The notes beneath the pieces are model-generated. The model was not told where the DNA came from. It saw only the letters and a program-made list of their open reading frames with translations, and made no database searches. Shown in pieces: positions 1 through 8,468 of a DNA stretch of 64,000 nt. Source of the DNA: Pseudomonadota bacterium. GTDB taxonomy: Bacteria; Pseudomonadota; Alphaproteobacteria; Rhizobiales; Xanthobacteraceae. The stretch spans positions 1 to 64,000 of the forward strand of contig JAEYRD010000145.1 in the NCBI GenBank assembly GCA_023435725.1. Reading direction: 5' to 3'. The position numbers and the translations under genes are program-made. Within the stretch, counting starts at the first letter, position 1. Each line of letters opens with the position of its first letter.

Positions 1-2
1 GT

Positions 3-179
3 ACGCGGCTGCACGCCATCACGCGGCATTTCGTCGGCGCATTCCACGCCGTGCCTGGCGCCCGTGCGTTCCGCCGCCATCTTGCCGAGCAGGGTGTGAA
101 GCCGGGCGCCGGGCTGGACGTGCTGCGCGATGCGATCGCGCTTGTCGGTGCGCGCGTGCCGGCCGAAGCCGCTGCGTAG
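3..179 (+). CDS. dusA: tRNA-dihydrouridine synthase A, C-terminal end (partial)
   Basis: Only the last 58 residues are in the window. The visible stretch reads THR-rich helix text of the DusA C-terminus, including HAITRHFVGAFHAVPGARAF and KPGAGLDVLRDAI, which I recognise as the conserved tail of DusA enzymes that reduce uridine to dihydrouridine at D-loop positions 20/20a of tRNAs. The FMN-binding TIM barrel lies upstream, outside the window. The stop is TAG at 177-179. It converges with the protease-like gene on the other strand, 5 bases away. Assignment rests on this tail only. Confidence 0.8.
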   Translation, partial: TRLHAITRHFVGAFHAVPGARAFRRHLAEQGVKPGAGLDVLRDAIALVGARVPAEAAA

Positions 180-184
180 ATCGA

Positions 185-739
185 TCAGTCGATCGCCGTG
201 CGAGAGCGGCGGTGGCTGCTCTGCAGCTCTGGATAGCCCATCAACATCAGCTTGTCGGCGCGGACGCCCCAGCTCTCCAGGCGGTCGAGGAAGCTCATGC
301 CGAGCAGATTGGTCTTCATCTGCCCGCGCTGCACGACGAGGGCCGGCACCGATTTCTCGACGAGATGGCCGACGGCGAGACGGTCGAGCGTGAGCCGCGC
401 CGCCTTGGTGTGGCCGCCCGCGGTTTCGAGGTCGACGTCGTATTCGAGCATCTCGAGCGGCAGTCCGATCGCTTTCGCGGTTTCCCAGGTCAGCACCACG
501 GAGGTCGCGCCGGTATCGATCACCATCGGCGCGGCGACACCGTTGATCTTTGCACGCAGCGCGAATTCGCCGCCCTGGCCGCGCTGGATCTGCACGGCGG
601 GGGCCGGGGAGGCGGTGTGCGCGCGGAATATGTGCGAGACCTTGTTGCTCGCGCGCGCGATCTGATCGGGATCGCCATAGGCGACGACCGCGCCTGCCGT
701 ACCGGCGAGCATGACAAGAACGAGCAGGAAGCGGATCAT
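185..739 (-). CDS. TIGR02281-type clan AA aspartic protease-like protein
   Basis: This 184-residue protein has an N-terminal hydrophobic segment (about residues 3-20) and then a retropepsin-like fold. The single aspartic motif MVIDTGATSVVLTWE is visible near residue 75, and a second hydrophobic block with NLLGMSFLDRL follows; both are hallmarks of the bacterial family that dimerises to make one active site. It is probably anchored in the inner membrane facing the periplasm. I chose the ATG at 739 because the longer in-frame start at 802 adds a charged, non-signal-like leader that would overlap the upstream DUF1289 gene. It lies 28 bases after that gene, so the two are probably co-transcribed. 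Substrate unknown. Confidence 0.8.
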   Translation of the reverse strand: MIRFLLVLVMLAGTAGAVVAYGDPDQIARASNKVSHIFRAHTASPAPAVQIQRGQGGEFALRAKINGVAAPMVIDTGATSVVLTWETAKAIGLPLEMLEYDVDLETAGGHTKAARLTLDRLAVGHLVEKSVPALVVQRGQMKTNLLGMSFLDRLESWGVRADKLMLMGYPELQSSHRRSRTAID

Positions 740-767
740 TGCGCGCCTCCAAGCGAGTGCCAGCCGT

Positions 768-971
768 TCAGGTGCGTTTTGGCGATCCCGCGATCGGCGC
801 AAGACCAGCCTCTGTCATGCGCGCCGGCAACAGCGCCATCAGCGCCAGCCGTTCCGCGCTTTCCATGGCATGCCAGCGCGCGATCTCCGGCAGGGTCCGG
901 CCGCAGCCGAAGCACAGCTTGGTCTTGGGATCGATCATGCAGACGGCGACGCACGGCGTTTCTTTGCTCAT
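768..971 (-). CDS. DUF1289 family small protein
   Basis: The 67-residue product carries the family pattern of three cysteine pairs: CVAVCMIDPKTKLCFGCGRT followed by LPEIARW. The CxxxC...CxGCGRT arrangement suggests metal binding, but no function is established for the family. The start at the ATG of MSKETPC (971) is preferred; the in-frame TTG at 1007 would add twelve residues. It is the first gene of a probable two-gene unit with the protease-like gene and follows the histidine kinase stop by 44 bases. Confidence 0.75.
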   Translation of the reverse strand: MSKETPCVAVCMIDPKTKLCFGCGRTLPEIARWHAMESAERLALMALLPARMTEAGLAPIAGSPKRT

Positions 972-1015
972 GTCGGCATAGTGAGGGATGGTCGGGCATT
1001 TCTGCAAGCATCTGG

Positions 1016-2611
1016 TTAAGAGCCCGTACCTGCGCTCATGATCGGCTTGTGGCGTGGCCGGCGCTTCTCGTCGGGCACGACGGAACTTTCCGGCTGGAGC
1101 GGCGGGGAATCCTCCGACATCGGTGCCAGCGCGCTCATCACGCGCTCCGGTGGGAAGGTGACGATCACCTCGGTGCCGATGCGCAGCTTCGATTTCAGCG
1201 TGAACGTCCCGCCATGCAGGTCGATCAGGTTCTTTGCGATCGGCAGCCCCAAGCCTGCGCCCTGTTCAGCCGACTTGATCGAGTTGGAGCCCTGGCCGAA
1301 TGAGGCGAGCACGACCGGAATCTCGTCCTCGGGGATCCCGGAGCCGGAATCCCTGACCGAGAGATACTGTCCGCCCGAAGCGGTCCAGCCGGCCTTGAGC
1401 CAGATCTCGCCGCCTTGCGGGGTGAACTTGATCGAGTTGGAGAGCAGGTTGAGCACGACCTGGCGGATCGCGCGCTCATCGGCCCAGAGCCGCGGCATGG
1501 CCTGCTCGAACACCTCGTGGATGGTGATGCCGCGGCTGGAAGCGCGCAGCTTCATCAGGTGGTGGCAGTCGGCGACGATGCCAACCAGCGACACCGCTTC
1601 CTCGTTGAGTTCGTAACGGCCGGCTTCGATCCGCGACAGATCGAGGATCTCGTTGATGAGGTTGAGCAGGTGCACGCCGGAGTTATGGATGTCCGCCGAG
1701 TACTCCTTGTAGACCGGCACCGCATGGGCGCCGAAGATTTCGCTCTTCATCACCTCGGAGAAACCGAGAATCGCGTTCAGCGGCGTACGCAGTTCGTGGC
1801 TCATCTGCGCGAGGAAGCGCGACTTAGCGACGTTCGCGGCCTCGGCGCGGTGGCGCGCTTCGTCCGAGATCGCCTTGGCCTGTTCGAGCTCGCCGATCAG
1901 CGCATCCTTCTCGGCGCGCGCCTCGAGCGTAGCGAAAGTCGAGGAGTGCAGGCGGTGCGCCAGCAGCACGAAATAGCCTTCGGCGCCGAGCGAGAGCGCA
2001 GCCAGGATGTAGTTGTCCAGCGAGCCGCTCATCGCGAAGCTCAACGCCATCGCGACTGCGACCGGCGCGGTGGCGGCAAGGGCTGCGATCGGCAGATTGG
2101 CGGCCAGCATGCTCGATACTGCGATCACAAGCAGCATCAGGAACATCATCAGCGTTTCCGTGACCATGTCGAGCACGGGATGAATCAGAATCGCCATCCA
2201 GCACAGGCCATAGAGCAGGTCGAGCCCGACGAAGCGCGTCCGCCAGGCGCGCGTCGCTGAGGGCGAGGATGGCTCGGCCAAGAAGCGCCGGCAGTTGCGG
2301 ATCATCGCGGCATGGATGCACATCATGCCGGCGGTCCAGGCCGCGGCGGGGATCGGCTGCATCAACAGCCCGAACAGCACGCCGGTGGCGACCACCAGCA
2401 GCATCACGACATACGAGGCCGACAGCCGGGTCTGGGCATATTGGCGCAGCATCTCGGCGTCGAAGGCCGGCCGGGTTCCGCTGGTCGACGTTAACTTATC
2501 GCGCGCCTCGCGCACCCGCTGCGCCGCAGCCCTTCGGCTGCTCGCCGATGGAGCGCTCACCGGCTCGGCCGGTAGCTGCACAACCTCGGGCTTTTCAGCG
2601 GGGTTACTCAT
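1016..2611 (-). CDS. Membrane-bound sensor histidine kinase (PleC/PdhS-like)
   Basis: The 531-residue protein starts with a charged leader, then about six hydrophobic segments between residues 65 and 220, a coiled-coil linker (residues 220-260), a HisKA domain with phospho-acceptor H272 in SHELRTPLNAI, and a HATPase domain with the N box (NLLSNSIKFT), G1 (DSGSGIP) and G2 (GAGLGLPI) motifs. This is the PleC/DivJ-type kinase layout of alphaproteobacteria. No response regulator is adjacent, so it is an orphan kinase; its input and partner cannot be read from the sequence. I chose MSNPAEK as start; an in-frame start 60 bases upstream would add a cysteine-rich leader. Confidence 0.85.
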   Translation of the reverse strand: MSNPAEKPEVVQLPAEPVSAPSASSRRAAAQRVREARDKLTSTSGTRPAFDAEMLRQYAQTRLSASYVVMLLVVATGVLFGLLMQPIPAAAWTAGMMCIHAAMIRNCRRFLAEPSSPSATRAWRTRFVGLDLLYGLCWMAILIHPVLDMVTETLMMFLMLLVIAVSSMLAANLPIAALAATAPVAVAMALSFAMSGSLDNYILAALSLGAEGYFVLLAHRLHSSTFATLEARAEKDALIGELEQAKAISDEARHRAEAANVAKSRFLAQMSHELRTPLNAILGFSEVMKSEIFGAHAVPVYKEYSADIHNSGVHLLNLINEILDLSRIEAGRYELNEEAVSLVGIVADCHHLMKLRASSRGITIHEVFEQAMPRLWADERAIRQVVLNLLSNSIKFTPQGGEIWLKAGWTASGGQYLSVRDSGSGIPEDEIPVVLASFGQGSNSIKSAEQGAGLGLPIAKNLIDLHGGTFTLKSKLRIGTEVIVTFPPERVMSALAPMSEDSPPLQPESSVVPDEKRRPRHKPIMSAGTGS

Positions 2612-2748
2612 CAAACAACAACAATTCCCGCCCGCGCCAGGCGGGCCTTCTGCATTGTCTATCTCTGGCAAGAAATCCTTAAGAGGTGACTTAAGGAGCT
2701 AAAGAATTACGTTAACTACGTATTAATTTTCCGCTCGCGCGGTGCCGC

Positions 2749-4026
2749 TCAGTGCAGCGCCGCATGCTGCGCGACGTAGACGACGGCGCCTGCCAGATAG
2801 CCCGCGAGCGCGGGGACGGCGATGCGGCGGGCGTACCAGAGGAACTCGATCCGCTCGAGGCCCATGGCGGCGACGCCTGCGGCCGAGCCGATGATCAGGA
2901 TCGAGCCGCCGGTGCCGGCGCAATAGGCGATGAACTCCCAGAGGAAGTTGTCCGGCGGATAATGGCCGAGGTCGTACATGCCCATGGTTGCGGCCACCAG
3001 CGGCACGTTGTCGATCACCGCGCTGAGGAGGCCGAGCACGACGACGATGACGTCCTGGCGGCCGATCGTCGCCTCCAGCCATCGGGCCAGGATCGTGAGC
3101 AGGCCGGCATGCTCGAGACAGGCCACCGCGAGCAGAATGCCGACGAAGAACACGATCGAGCTCATGTCGATCCGGGTCAGCGCGTGCGCGAGCGTCAGCG
3201 GACGGCGGACATGCTCGTCCTTGTCGCGGTGAATGATCTCGCCGACAAGCCAGACAATGCCGAGCCCAAGCAGCACTCCCATGAAGGGCGGCAGATGCGT
3301 GGCCGCCTTGAAGGCGGGTACGGCGATCAGCGAGCCGAGCCCGAGACAGAACATCAGGTTGCGCTCGAGCGACCTGATCGTCTGCAGGCCGTCGGCCCGG
3401 GGCGGCGGTGCGATGGTCTTGCCCTTCACCAGAAAGCTGATGAAGGCGAGCGGTACGAGCAGATTGACCAGCGAGGGCAGGAATACCGCGCCCATGATGT
3501 TCAGCGGCGTGATCTGCCCGCCGATCCACAGCATCGTCGTGGTGACGTCGCCGATCACGGTCCACGCGCCGCCGGCATTCGCGGCGATGACGATGAGGGA
3601 AGCGAACAGCAGGCGGTCGTCGCGCCTGGCGATCAATCGTTGCACCAGCGAGACCATCACGATGGTGGTGGTCAGATTGTCCAGGATCGCACTAAGGAAG
3701 AACGCCACAAAGCCGATCAGCCACATCAGCCGAACCTGGCTGGTCGTGCCGATGCGGGAGGTGATGACCTCGAAACCGTCGTGGGCATCGATCACCTCGA
3801 CGATGGTCATCGCGCCGATCAGGAAGAACACGATCTGCGCGGTGGCGGCGACGGACTCGTCCAGCTGGCGGCCGACCAGCGTGTGGTCGCCCGTCGCAGT
3901 CGCGTAGATCGTCCAGAGCAGGCCCGCGCCGAGGAGCGCGGACGCGCTCTTGTTGACCCCGATCGGATGTTCGAGCGCGATCGCCGCATAGACCAGAACG
4001 AAGAGGACGGCGATCGCGATCAGCAA
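2749..4026 (-). CDS. nhaD: NhaD-type sodium/proton antiporter
   Basis: This 425-residue protein is almost entirely hydrophobic, with about eleven predicted membrane spans. It shows ion-transporter superfamily signatures typical of NhaD: FLIGAMTIVEVIDAHDGF, FLSAILDNLTTTIVMVSL, ANAGGAWTVIGDVTTTMLW and AVIDNVPLVAATMGMY. NhaD proteins exchange Na+ or Li+ for protons at the inner membrane. It lies 22 bases after the reductase gene on the same strand, so the two may share a transcript, although no functional link is evident. A second, unrelated antiporter (NhaA) sits at 32.4 kb. Confidence 0.88.
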   Translation of the reverse strand: MLIAIAVLFVLVYAAIALEHPIGVNKSASALLGAGLLWTIYATATGDHTLVGRQLDESVAATAQIVFFLIGAMTIVEVIDAHDGFEVITSRIGTTSQVRLMWLIGFVAFFLSAILDNLTTTIVMVSLVQRLIARRDDRLLFASLIVIAANAGGAWTVIGDVTTTMLWIGGQITPLNIMGAVFLPSLVNLLVPLAFISFLVKGKTIAPPPRADGLQTIRSLERNLMFCLGLGSLIAVPAFKAATHLPPFMGVLLGLGIVWLVGEIIHRDKDEHVRRPLTLAHALTRIDMSSIVFFVGILLAVACLEHAGLLTILARWLEATIGRQDVIVVVLGLLSAVIDNVPLVAATMGMYDLGHYPPDNFLWEFIAYCAGTGGSILIIGSAAGVAAMGLERIEFLWYARRIAVPALAGYLAGAVVYVAQHAALH

Positions 4027-4048
4027 GGTGAGGGCGGTCCGTCAGGTG

Positions 4049-4921
4049 TCAGCGCGCAAGACGCGCGAGCAGGCTCGACGTATCCCAGCGCTTGCCGCCC
4101 ATCTTCTCGACCTCGGAGTAGAATTGGTCGACCAGCGCGGTGACGGGCAGATTGGCGCCGTTGCGGCGGGCTTCGGCCAGCGAGATCGAGAGGTCCTTGC
4201 GCATCCATTCGACCGCGAAGCCGAAATCGTACTTGCCCTCGTTCATGGTCTTGTAGCGGTTCTCCATCTGCCAGGACTGCGCCGCGCCCTTGGAGATGGT
4301 CTCGATCACGGCGGCGACGTCGAGGCCGCTCTTCTGGGCGAAGTGGATACCCTCGGAGAGGCCCTGCACGAGGCCGGCGATGCAGATCTGGTTGACCATC
4401 TTGGTCAGCTGGCCGGAGCCGGCGGGCCCAAGCAGTTTGCACATGCGGGCATAGGCGCCGGTGATGACAGGCTCGGCGCCGGCATAGGCGTCCTGCGCAC
4501 CGCCGCACATCACCGTCAGCACACCGTTCTCGGCGCCAGCCTGGCCGCCGGACACCGGCGCGTCGACGAACTTGAAGCCGGCCTTGATGGCGGCTGCGTC
4601 GAGCTCGCGCGCGACTTCGGCAGAGGCGGTGGTGTGGTCGACGAAGGTTGCGCCCTTCTTCATGCCGGCAAACGCACCGTCAGCACCGATCGTGACCGAG
4701 CGCAAATCGTTGTCGTTGCCGACGCAGCACATCACGAAATCCTGGCCCTCGGCGGCGGCTTTCGGTGTCGCTGCGGTCTTGCCGCCGAACTTGTCCGCCC
4801 ACTCCTTCGCCTTGGCCGCGGTGCGGTTGTAGACGGTGACCTCATGGCCCCCTTTTTTCACGAGGTGTCCGGCCATCGGGAAGCCCATGACGCCGAGACC
4901 GAGGAAAGCGACTTTAGCCAT
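4049..4921 (-). CDS. 3-hydroxyisobutyrate dehydrogenase-family NAD(P)-dependent reductase
   Basis: The 290-residue protein has an N-terminal Rossmann motif (AFLGLGVMGFPMAGHL, residues 6-20), the substrate-binding motif DAPVSGGQAGAENG (residues 120-133) and the catalytic lysine K174 in GQLTKMVNQ. These define the beta-hydroxyacid dehydrogenase family, which includes 3-hydroxyisobutyrate dehydrogenase, tartronate semialdehyde reductase and succinic semialdehyde reductases; which substrate is used cannot be decided. The start is the ATG at 4921, directly before MAKVAFLG; longer readings add a non-homologous leader. It is divergent from the VOC gene at 5119 and upstream of nhaD. Confidence 0.85.
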   Translation of the reverse strand: MAKVAFLGLGVMGFPMAGHLVKKGGHEVTVYNRTAAKAKEWADKFGGKTAATPKAAAEGQDFVMCCVGNDNDLRSVTIGADGAFAGMKKGATFVDHTTASAEVARELDAAAIKAGFKFVDAPVSGGQAGAENGVLTVMCGGAQDAYAGAEPVITGAYARMCKLLGPAGSGQLTKMVNQICIAGLVQGLSEGIHFAQKSGLDVAAVIETISKGAAQSWQMENRYKTMNEGKYDFGFAVEWMRKDLSISLAEARRNGANLPVTALVDQFYSEVEKMGGKRWDTSSLLARLAR

Positions 4922-5118
4922 GTGTAGTACCTTGTCCGCAGTTTGGGTTTTACGGTTTTTGCCGGGCGGGGGCGCCAATCGGTGTCCTGGAGGTTCCACC
5001 GTTGCGGCAGACCGGGCGCACCATAAACCCTTGAGGCCGGAGGGCAACGGCTTCGTTTGTCGGCCTCCTGTGCTAGGATGCTGGGGCTAAGGACTTGCAT
5101 GAAAAAGGGAGCGAAGGC

Positions 5119-5556
5119 ATGGGCGGCGTGAGCGTTGGCGTCCTCGACCACTTCAACATCCGGACCCGGAATCTGGCCGAGACGGTCCGCTTCTATGAGG
5201 ATGTGCTGGGCCTGGAAAAAGGCGCCCGGCCCAATTTCGCCTTTCCGGGGGCCTGGATGTACAGCGAGGGCAAGCCGGTGGTACACCTCGTCGATATTTC
5301 TCCGACCTCGGAGCCACAAAAACCGGATTCCGGCGTTGTCCATCATGTCGCCTTCGTCAGCCGCGGTTTCGACGGCATGAAGCAGCGGCTGGCGTCCAGG
5401 GGCATGACGTTTGATTCCCGTCAGGTGCCCGGCGGCGAGCTCTGGCAGATCTTCGTCCACGACCCCAACGGGGTCATGATCGAGCTGAATTACGAGGCGG
5501 CCAAGGAGCAGGGGGCGGCCCCCGCCGAGAATGCTGGCGATATCGGCAGGCAGTAG
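5119..5556 (+). CDS. Glyoxalase/VOC superfamily protein
   Basis: The 145-residue protein has the vicinal-oxygen-chelate layout of paired beta-alpha-beta-beta-beta modules. Metal-ligand positions are visible: the first histidine in LDHFNIRTRN (about residue 10), a middle histidine in HHVAFVSRG, and a glutamate in GVMIELNYE near the end. The family includes glyoxalase I, ring-cleavage dioxygenases and resistance proteins, so the reaction is unknown. The ATG at 5119 is preceded by AAGGGAG with an eight-base spacing, which decides it over the in-frame TTG at 5095. Confidence 0.82.
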   Translation: MGGVSVGVLDHFNIRTRNLAETVRFYEDVLGLEKGARPNFAFPGAWMYSEGKPVVHLVDISPTSEPQKPDSGVVHHVAFVSRGFDGMKQRLASRGMTFDSRQVPGGELWQIFVHDPNGVMIELNYEAAKEQGAAPAENAGDIGRQ

Positions 5557-5598
5557 CCTTTTGAGCGTTTCCGCTCTAATGGGGCATCCTAAAGCCTT

Positions 5599-5647
5599 GA
5601 GCATGATCTGATCGGAAAACCGCTACACACTTTTCCGGATCATGCTC
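5599..5647. repeat. Palindromic intergenic repeat, family A, copy 1
   Basis: The two ends GAGCATGATC and GATCATGCTC face each other around the core CGGAAAACCG and CACACTTTTCCGG. Related copies lie at 24168-24216 (inverted) and 62723-62771. It sits just before the mrp/apbC ribosome binding site. Confidence 0.85.
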
Positions 5648-5664
5648 TGTTCAGGAGATGCGCT

Positions 5665-6798
5665 TTGAGCGTGACGCAGCAACAGGTTCTCGACAGCCTC
5701 GCCAGGATCAAGTCACCGCGCGGGGTCTCGCTCACCAATGCCAATGTGCTGAGCCCGATCAGCGCGTCCAACGGCAAGGTGTTCTTCTCGATCAACGTCG
5801 ATGCCGCTGAGGCGCGGGCCTGGGAGTCCATCCGGGCCGAAGCCGAACGCGCCGTGCGCGCCATTGCCGGTGTCACCACCGTCATGGTGGCGCTGACCGC
5901 CGAGCGCAAGCCGGGCTCCGCACCTCCGCCGCCAACGCCGAGCCGCGGCACGCCGGGGGTGCAGCCGGTGCATGCCCACAAGCCCCCTCAGGGGGGCGGC
6001 TCGCCGATGGCGCGGCAGTCGGAGATTCCGGGCGTTGCCGCCGTGATCGCGGTCGCCTCGGGCAAGGGCGGCGTCGGCAAGTCGACCACCGCGCTCAACC
6101 TGGCGCTGGGCCTGCGCGATCTCGGCCTCAAGGTCGGGCTGCTCGATGCCGATATCTACGGCCCCTCGGTGCCGCGGCTGACGGGGCTGCGCGAGAAGCC
6201 TGAGCTCAACGACCAGCGCAAGATGATTCCGCTCCGGCGCTTCGGCCTCGCGATCATGTCGATCGGCTTCCTGGTGGAGGAAGAGACCGCTATGATCTGG
6301 CGCGGCCCGATGGTGATGTCGGCCGTGACGCAGATGCTGCGGGACGTCGAATGGGGCCAGCTCGACGTGCTCGTCGTCGACATGCCGCCGGGCACCGGCG
6401 ATGCCCAGCTCACGCTCGCGCAGAACGTGCCCCTGAAGGGCGCCGTGATCGTCTCGACCCCGCAGGACTTGTCGCTGATCGACGCGCGGCGGGGGCTTGC
6501 GATGTTCAGGAAGGTCAATGTGCCCGTGCTCGGCATCGTCGAGAACATGAGCTACTTCCAGTGCCCGCATTGCGGCACGCGGTCGGACATTTTCGGCCAT
6601 GGCGGGGCGCGGCACGAGGCCGAGAAGCTCGGAGTACCGTTCCTGGGCGAGATCCCGCTGCACATGGCGATTCGCGCCACCTCCGATGCCGGCAACCCCG
6701 TGGTCGACAGCGAGCCGGACGGGCCCCATGCGGCGATCTACCGCGCCATAGCGGGCCAGGTCCGGGACCAGCTCAAGGGCGTCATTGCCGCCGCCTGA
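5665..6798 (+). CDS. apbC: Mrp/ApbC/NBP35 family iron-sulfur cluster carrier ATPase
   Basis: The 377-residue protein has an N-terminal DUF59/MIP18-like domain (residues 1-90), a proline-rich linker, and a P-loop domain with the deviant Walker A GKGGVGKS at residues 133-140, VDMPPGTGDAQLT, and the cluster-binding CPHC motif at C300/C303. Mrp/ApbC proteins bind and transfer Fe-S clusters in the cytoplasm. The start is TTG at 5665, seven bases after CAGGAGA; a GTG two codons later is the alternative. The palindromic repeat at 5599-5647 is immediately upstream. The long proline/glycine linker between the domains is usual for alphaproteobacterial members. Confidence 0.92.
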   Translation: MSVTQQQVLDSLARIKSPRGVSLTNANVLSPISASNGKVFFSINVDAAEARAWESIRAEAERAVRAIAGVTTVMVALTAERKPGSAPPPPTPSRGTPGVQPVHAHKPPQGGGSPMARQSEIPGVAAVIAVASGKGGVGKSTTALNLALGLRDLGLKVGLLDADIYGPSVPRLTGLREKPELNDQRKMIPLRRFGLAIMSIGFLVEEETAMIWRGPMVMSAVTQMLRDVEWGQLDVLVVDMPPGTGDAQLTLAQNVPLKGAVIVSTPQDLSLIDARRGLAMFRKVNVPVLGIVENMSYFQCPHCGTRSDIFGHGGARHEAEKLGVPFLGEIPLHMAIRATSDAGNPVVDSEPDGPHAAIYRAIAGQVRDQLKGVIAAA

Positions 6799-7016
6799 GC
6801 CGCTCAGGGCCCATCCCTTCCGGCCGATACCTCGGGGACATGCGACTTTCGTAGAGCCCCGTCATGCCAATGTCGCGTTCCGAAAGCGAGGCTTCCGTGT
6901 TAAAGGCCCACGGCAGTCAAGCCCCTGCGGTTCGACGCGACCCAAACGCGTCGCCGGAATGAGCGGCGGTAACAAGGAAGTCTAGGGGAAACGCCCCAGC
7001 AAGGAGAGACCTGAAG

Positions 7017-8105
7017 ATGAAGCGTCGTGATTTCTTGAAAGTGTCGGCAGCAGGCGCGGCGGCGACCGCGGTAGCCTCGCCGGCGATTGCGCAGTCCTCG
7101 CCCGAGATCAAGTGGCGCCTGACGTCGAGCTTCCCGAAGTCGCTCGACACCATCTATGGCGGCGCCGAGCAGGTGGCGAAGTACGTTGCCGAGATGACCG
7201 ACAACAAATTCCAGATCCAGGTGTTCGCGGCCGGCGAGATCGTCCCCGGCCTGCAGGCGCTCGACGCGACCTCGAACGGCACCGTCGAGATGTGCCATAC
7301 CGTGTCGTACTACTATGTCGGCAAGGACCCGACCTGGGCGATCTACGCCTCGGTGCCGTTCGGCCTCAACGCGCGCATGCAGAACTCCTGGTGGTACCAG
7401 GGCGGTGGCGAGCAGCTCGGTAACGAGTTCTTCAAGAAGTCGAACGTGATCGGTCACGCCTGCGGCAACACCGGCACCCAGATGGGCGGCTGGTTCCGCA
7501 AGGAGATCAAGACCGTTGCCGATCTCTCGGGCCTCAAGATGCGCATTGGCGGCATCGCCGGCCAGGTGCTCCAGAAGGTCGGCGTGGTGCCGCAGCAGCT
7601 CGCCGGCGGCGACATCTATCCGGCGCTGGAAAAGGGCACCATCGACGCGGCCGAGTGGGTCGGCCCCTACGATGACGAGAAGCTCGGCTTCGCCAAGGTC
7701 GCCAAGTACTACTACTATCCGGGCTTCTGGGAAGGCGGCCCGATGGTCCATGCCTTCACCAACCTCGACAAGTGGAATTCGCTGCCGAAGAACTACCAGG
7801 CGATCCTCGCCAACGGGATGGCCAACGCCAACAGCTGGATGGCCGCGCGCTACGACATGCAGAACCCGGGGGCGCTGAAGCGTCTGGTCGCGGGCGGCAC
7901 GCAGCTGCGTCCCTTCACCAATGAGGTGCTCGAGGCCTGCCTCAAGGCGACCAACGAGCTGTGGACGGAGACCTCGGCCAAGAACGCCGACTTCAAGAAG
8001 TCGATCGACGCCATGCAGGCCTTCCGCTCCGACGGGTACCTGTGGTGGCAGGTTGCCGAATACACCTATGACAGCTTCATGATCCGCTCGCGCACCCGCG
8101 GCTGA
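7017..8105 (+). CDS. TRAP transporter periplasmic substrate-binding protein (DctP family)
   Basis: This 362-residue protein begins with a Tat signal: RRDFLK at residues 3-8, a hydrophobic stretch, and an ASPAIAQS cleavage region. The mature part is a DctP-type binding protein, with FAAGEIVPGLQALDATSNG near the N-terminus, the MRIGGIAGQVLQKVG motif containing the conserved arginine, and QLAGGDIYPALEKGTIDAAEWVGP. No permease genes adjoin it. A DctQ/DctM pair without a binding protein lies at 22.0-24.1 kb and could be its partner (inference). It is followed 28 bases later by a strong terminator, so it is probably monocistronic. Confidence 0.9.
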   Translation: MKRRDFLKVSAAGAAATAVASPAIAQSSPEIKWRLTSSFPKSLDTIYGGAEQVAKYVAEMTDNKFQIQVFAAGEIVPGLQALDATSNGTVEMCHTVSYYYVGKDPTWAIYASVPFGLNARMQNSWWYQGGGEQLGNEFFKKSNVIGHACGNTGTQMGGWFRKEIKTVADLSGLKMRIGGIAGQVLQKVGVVPQQLAGGDIYPALEKGTIDAAEWVGPYDDEKLGFAKVAKYYYYPGFWEGGPMVHAFTNLDKWNSLPKNYQAILANGMANANSWMAARYDMQNPGALKRLVAGGTQLRPFTNEVLEACLKATNELWTETSAKNADFKKSIDAMQAFRSDGYLWWQVAEYTYDSFMIRSRTRG

Positions 8106-8133
8106 TCTTTCGAACAAGTCGCAAGACGACAGG

Positions 8134-8166
8134 GCCCGGCCTGCATCGCAGGCCGGGCTTTTTCTT
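8134..8166 (+). terminator. Rho-independent terminator after the TRAP binding protein
   Basis: A perfect 11-bp stem (GCCCGGCCTGC / GCAGGCCGGGC) with a three-base ATC loop is followed by TTTTTCTTT. Confidence 0.92.
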
Positions 8167-8468
8167 TGGCGCAAGCGGGCGCCCAAACAAAATATGAAAA
8201 ACAACCCCATGCACAGTAGGCGGGCGGCGAGGGGGTGACGCCCTGTGAACGCGGCCAACAGTCTGACCGGTCGGGTCAATTCGGCTGGAAGCCGAGATCA
8301 CCTGCGCAGCCGGCGAAAGGCGCGCGAAATGCAGCGCTGTCCTCAAAACTCTCGACGATCCGCAAGCCGTTTGACTCGTCGCACAAAACAGTGGCAAAAA
8401 GCAATTATCGAATAATCCGAAATCTTTGCCGTTGCGCCGATCCTTGGCGCCGATCCTTGGAGATGACG
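8167..8468. other. Non-coding stretch at the left edge of the accessory island
   Basis: I see no convincing gene here. The right part (8371-8430) contains an element with the words GCACAAAACAG and ATAATCCGAAATCT, which recurs at 11395-11458. It ends at the ribosome binding site of the YunG-like gene. The composition is less codon-like than the flanks on both strands. Confidence 0.5.
8401..8429. repeat. Dispersed element G, copy 1
   Basis: The 29-base stretch starts GCAATTATCG and contains AATAATCCGAAATCT. A close copy lies at 11429-11458. Both are preceded by a GCA(C)AAAACAG word 10-20 bases upstream. Confidence 0.6.
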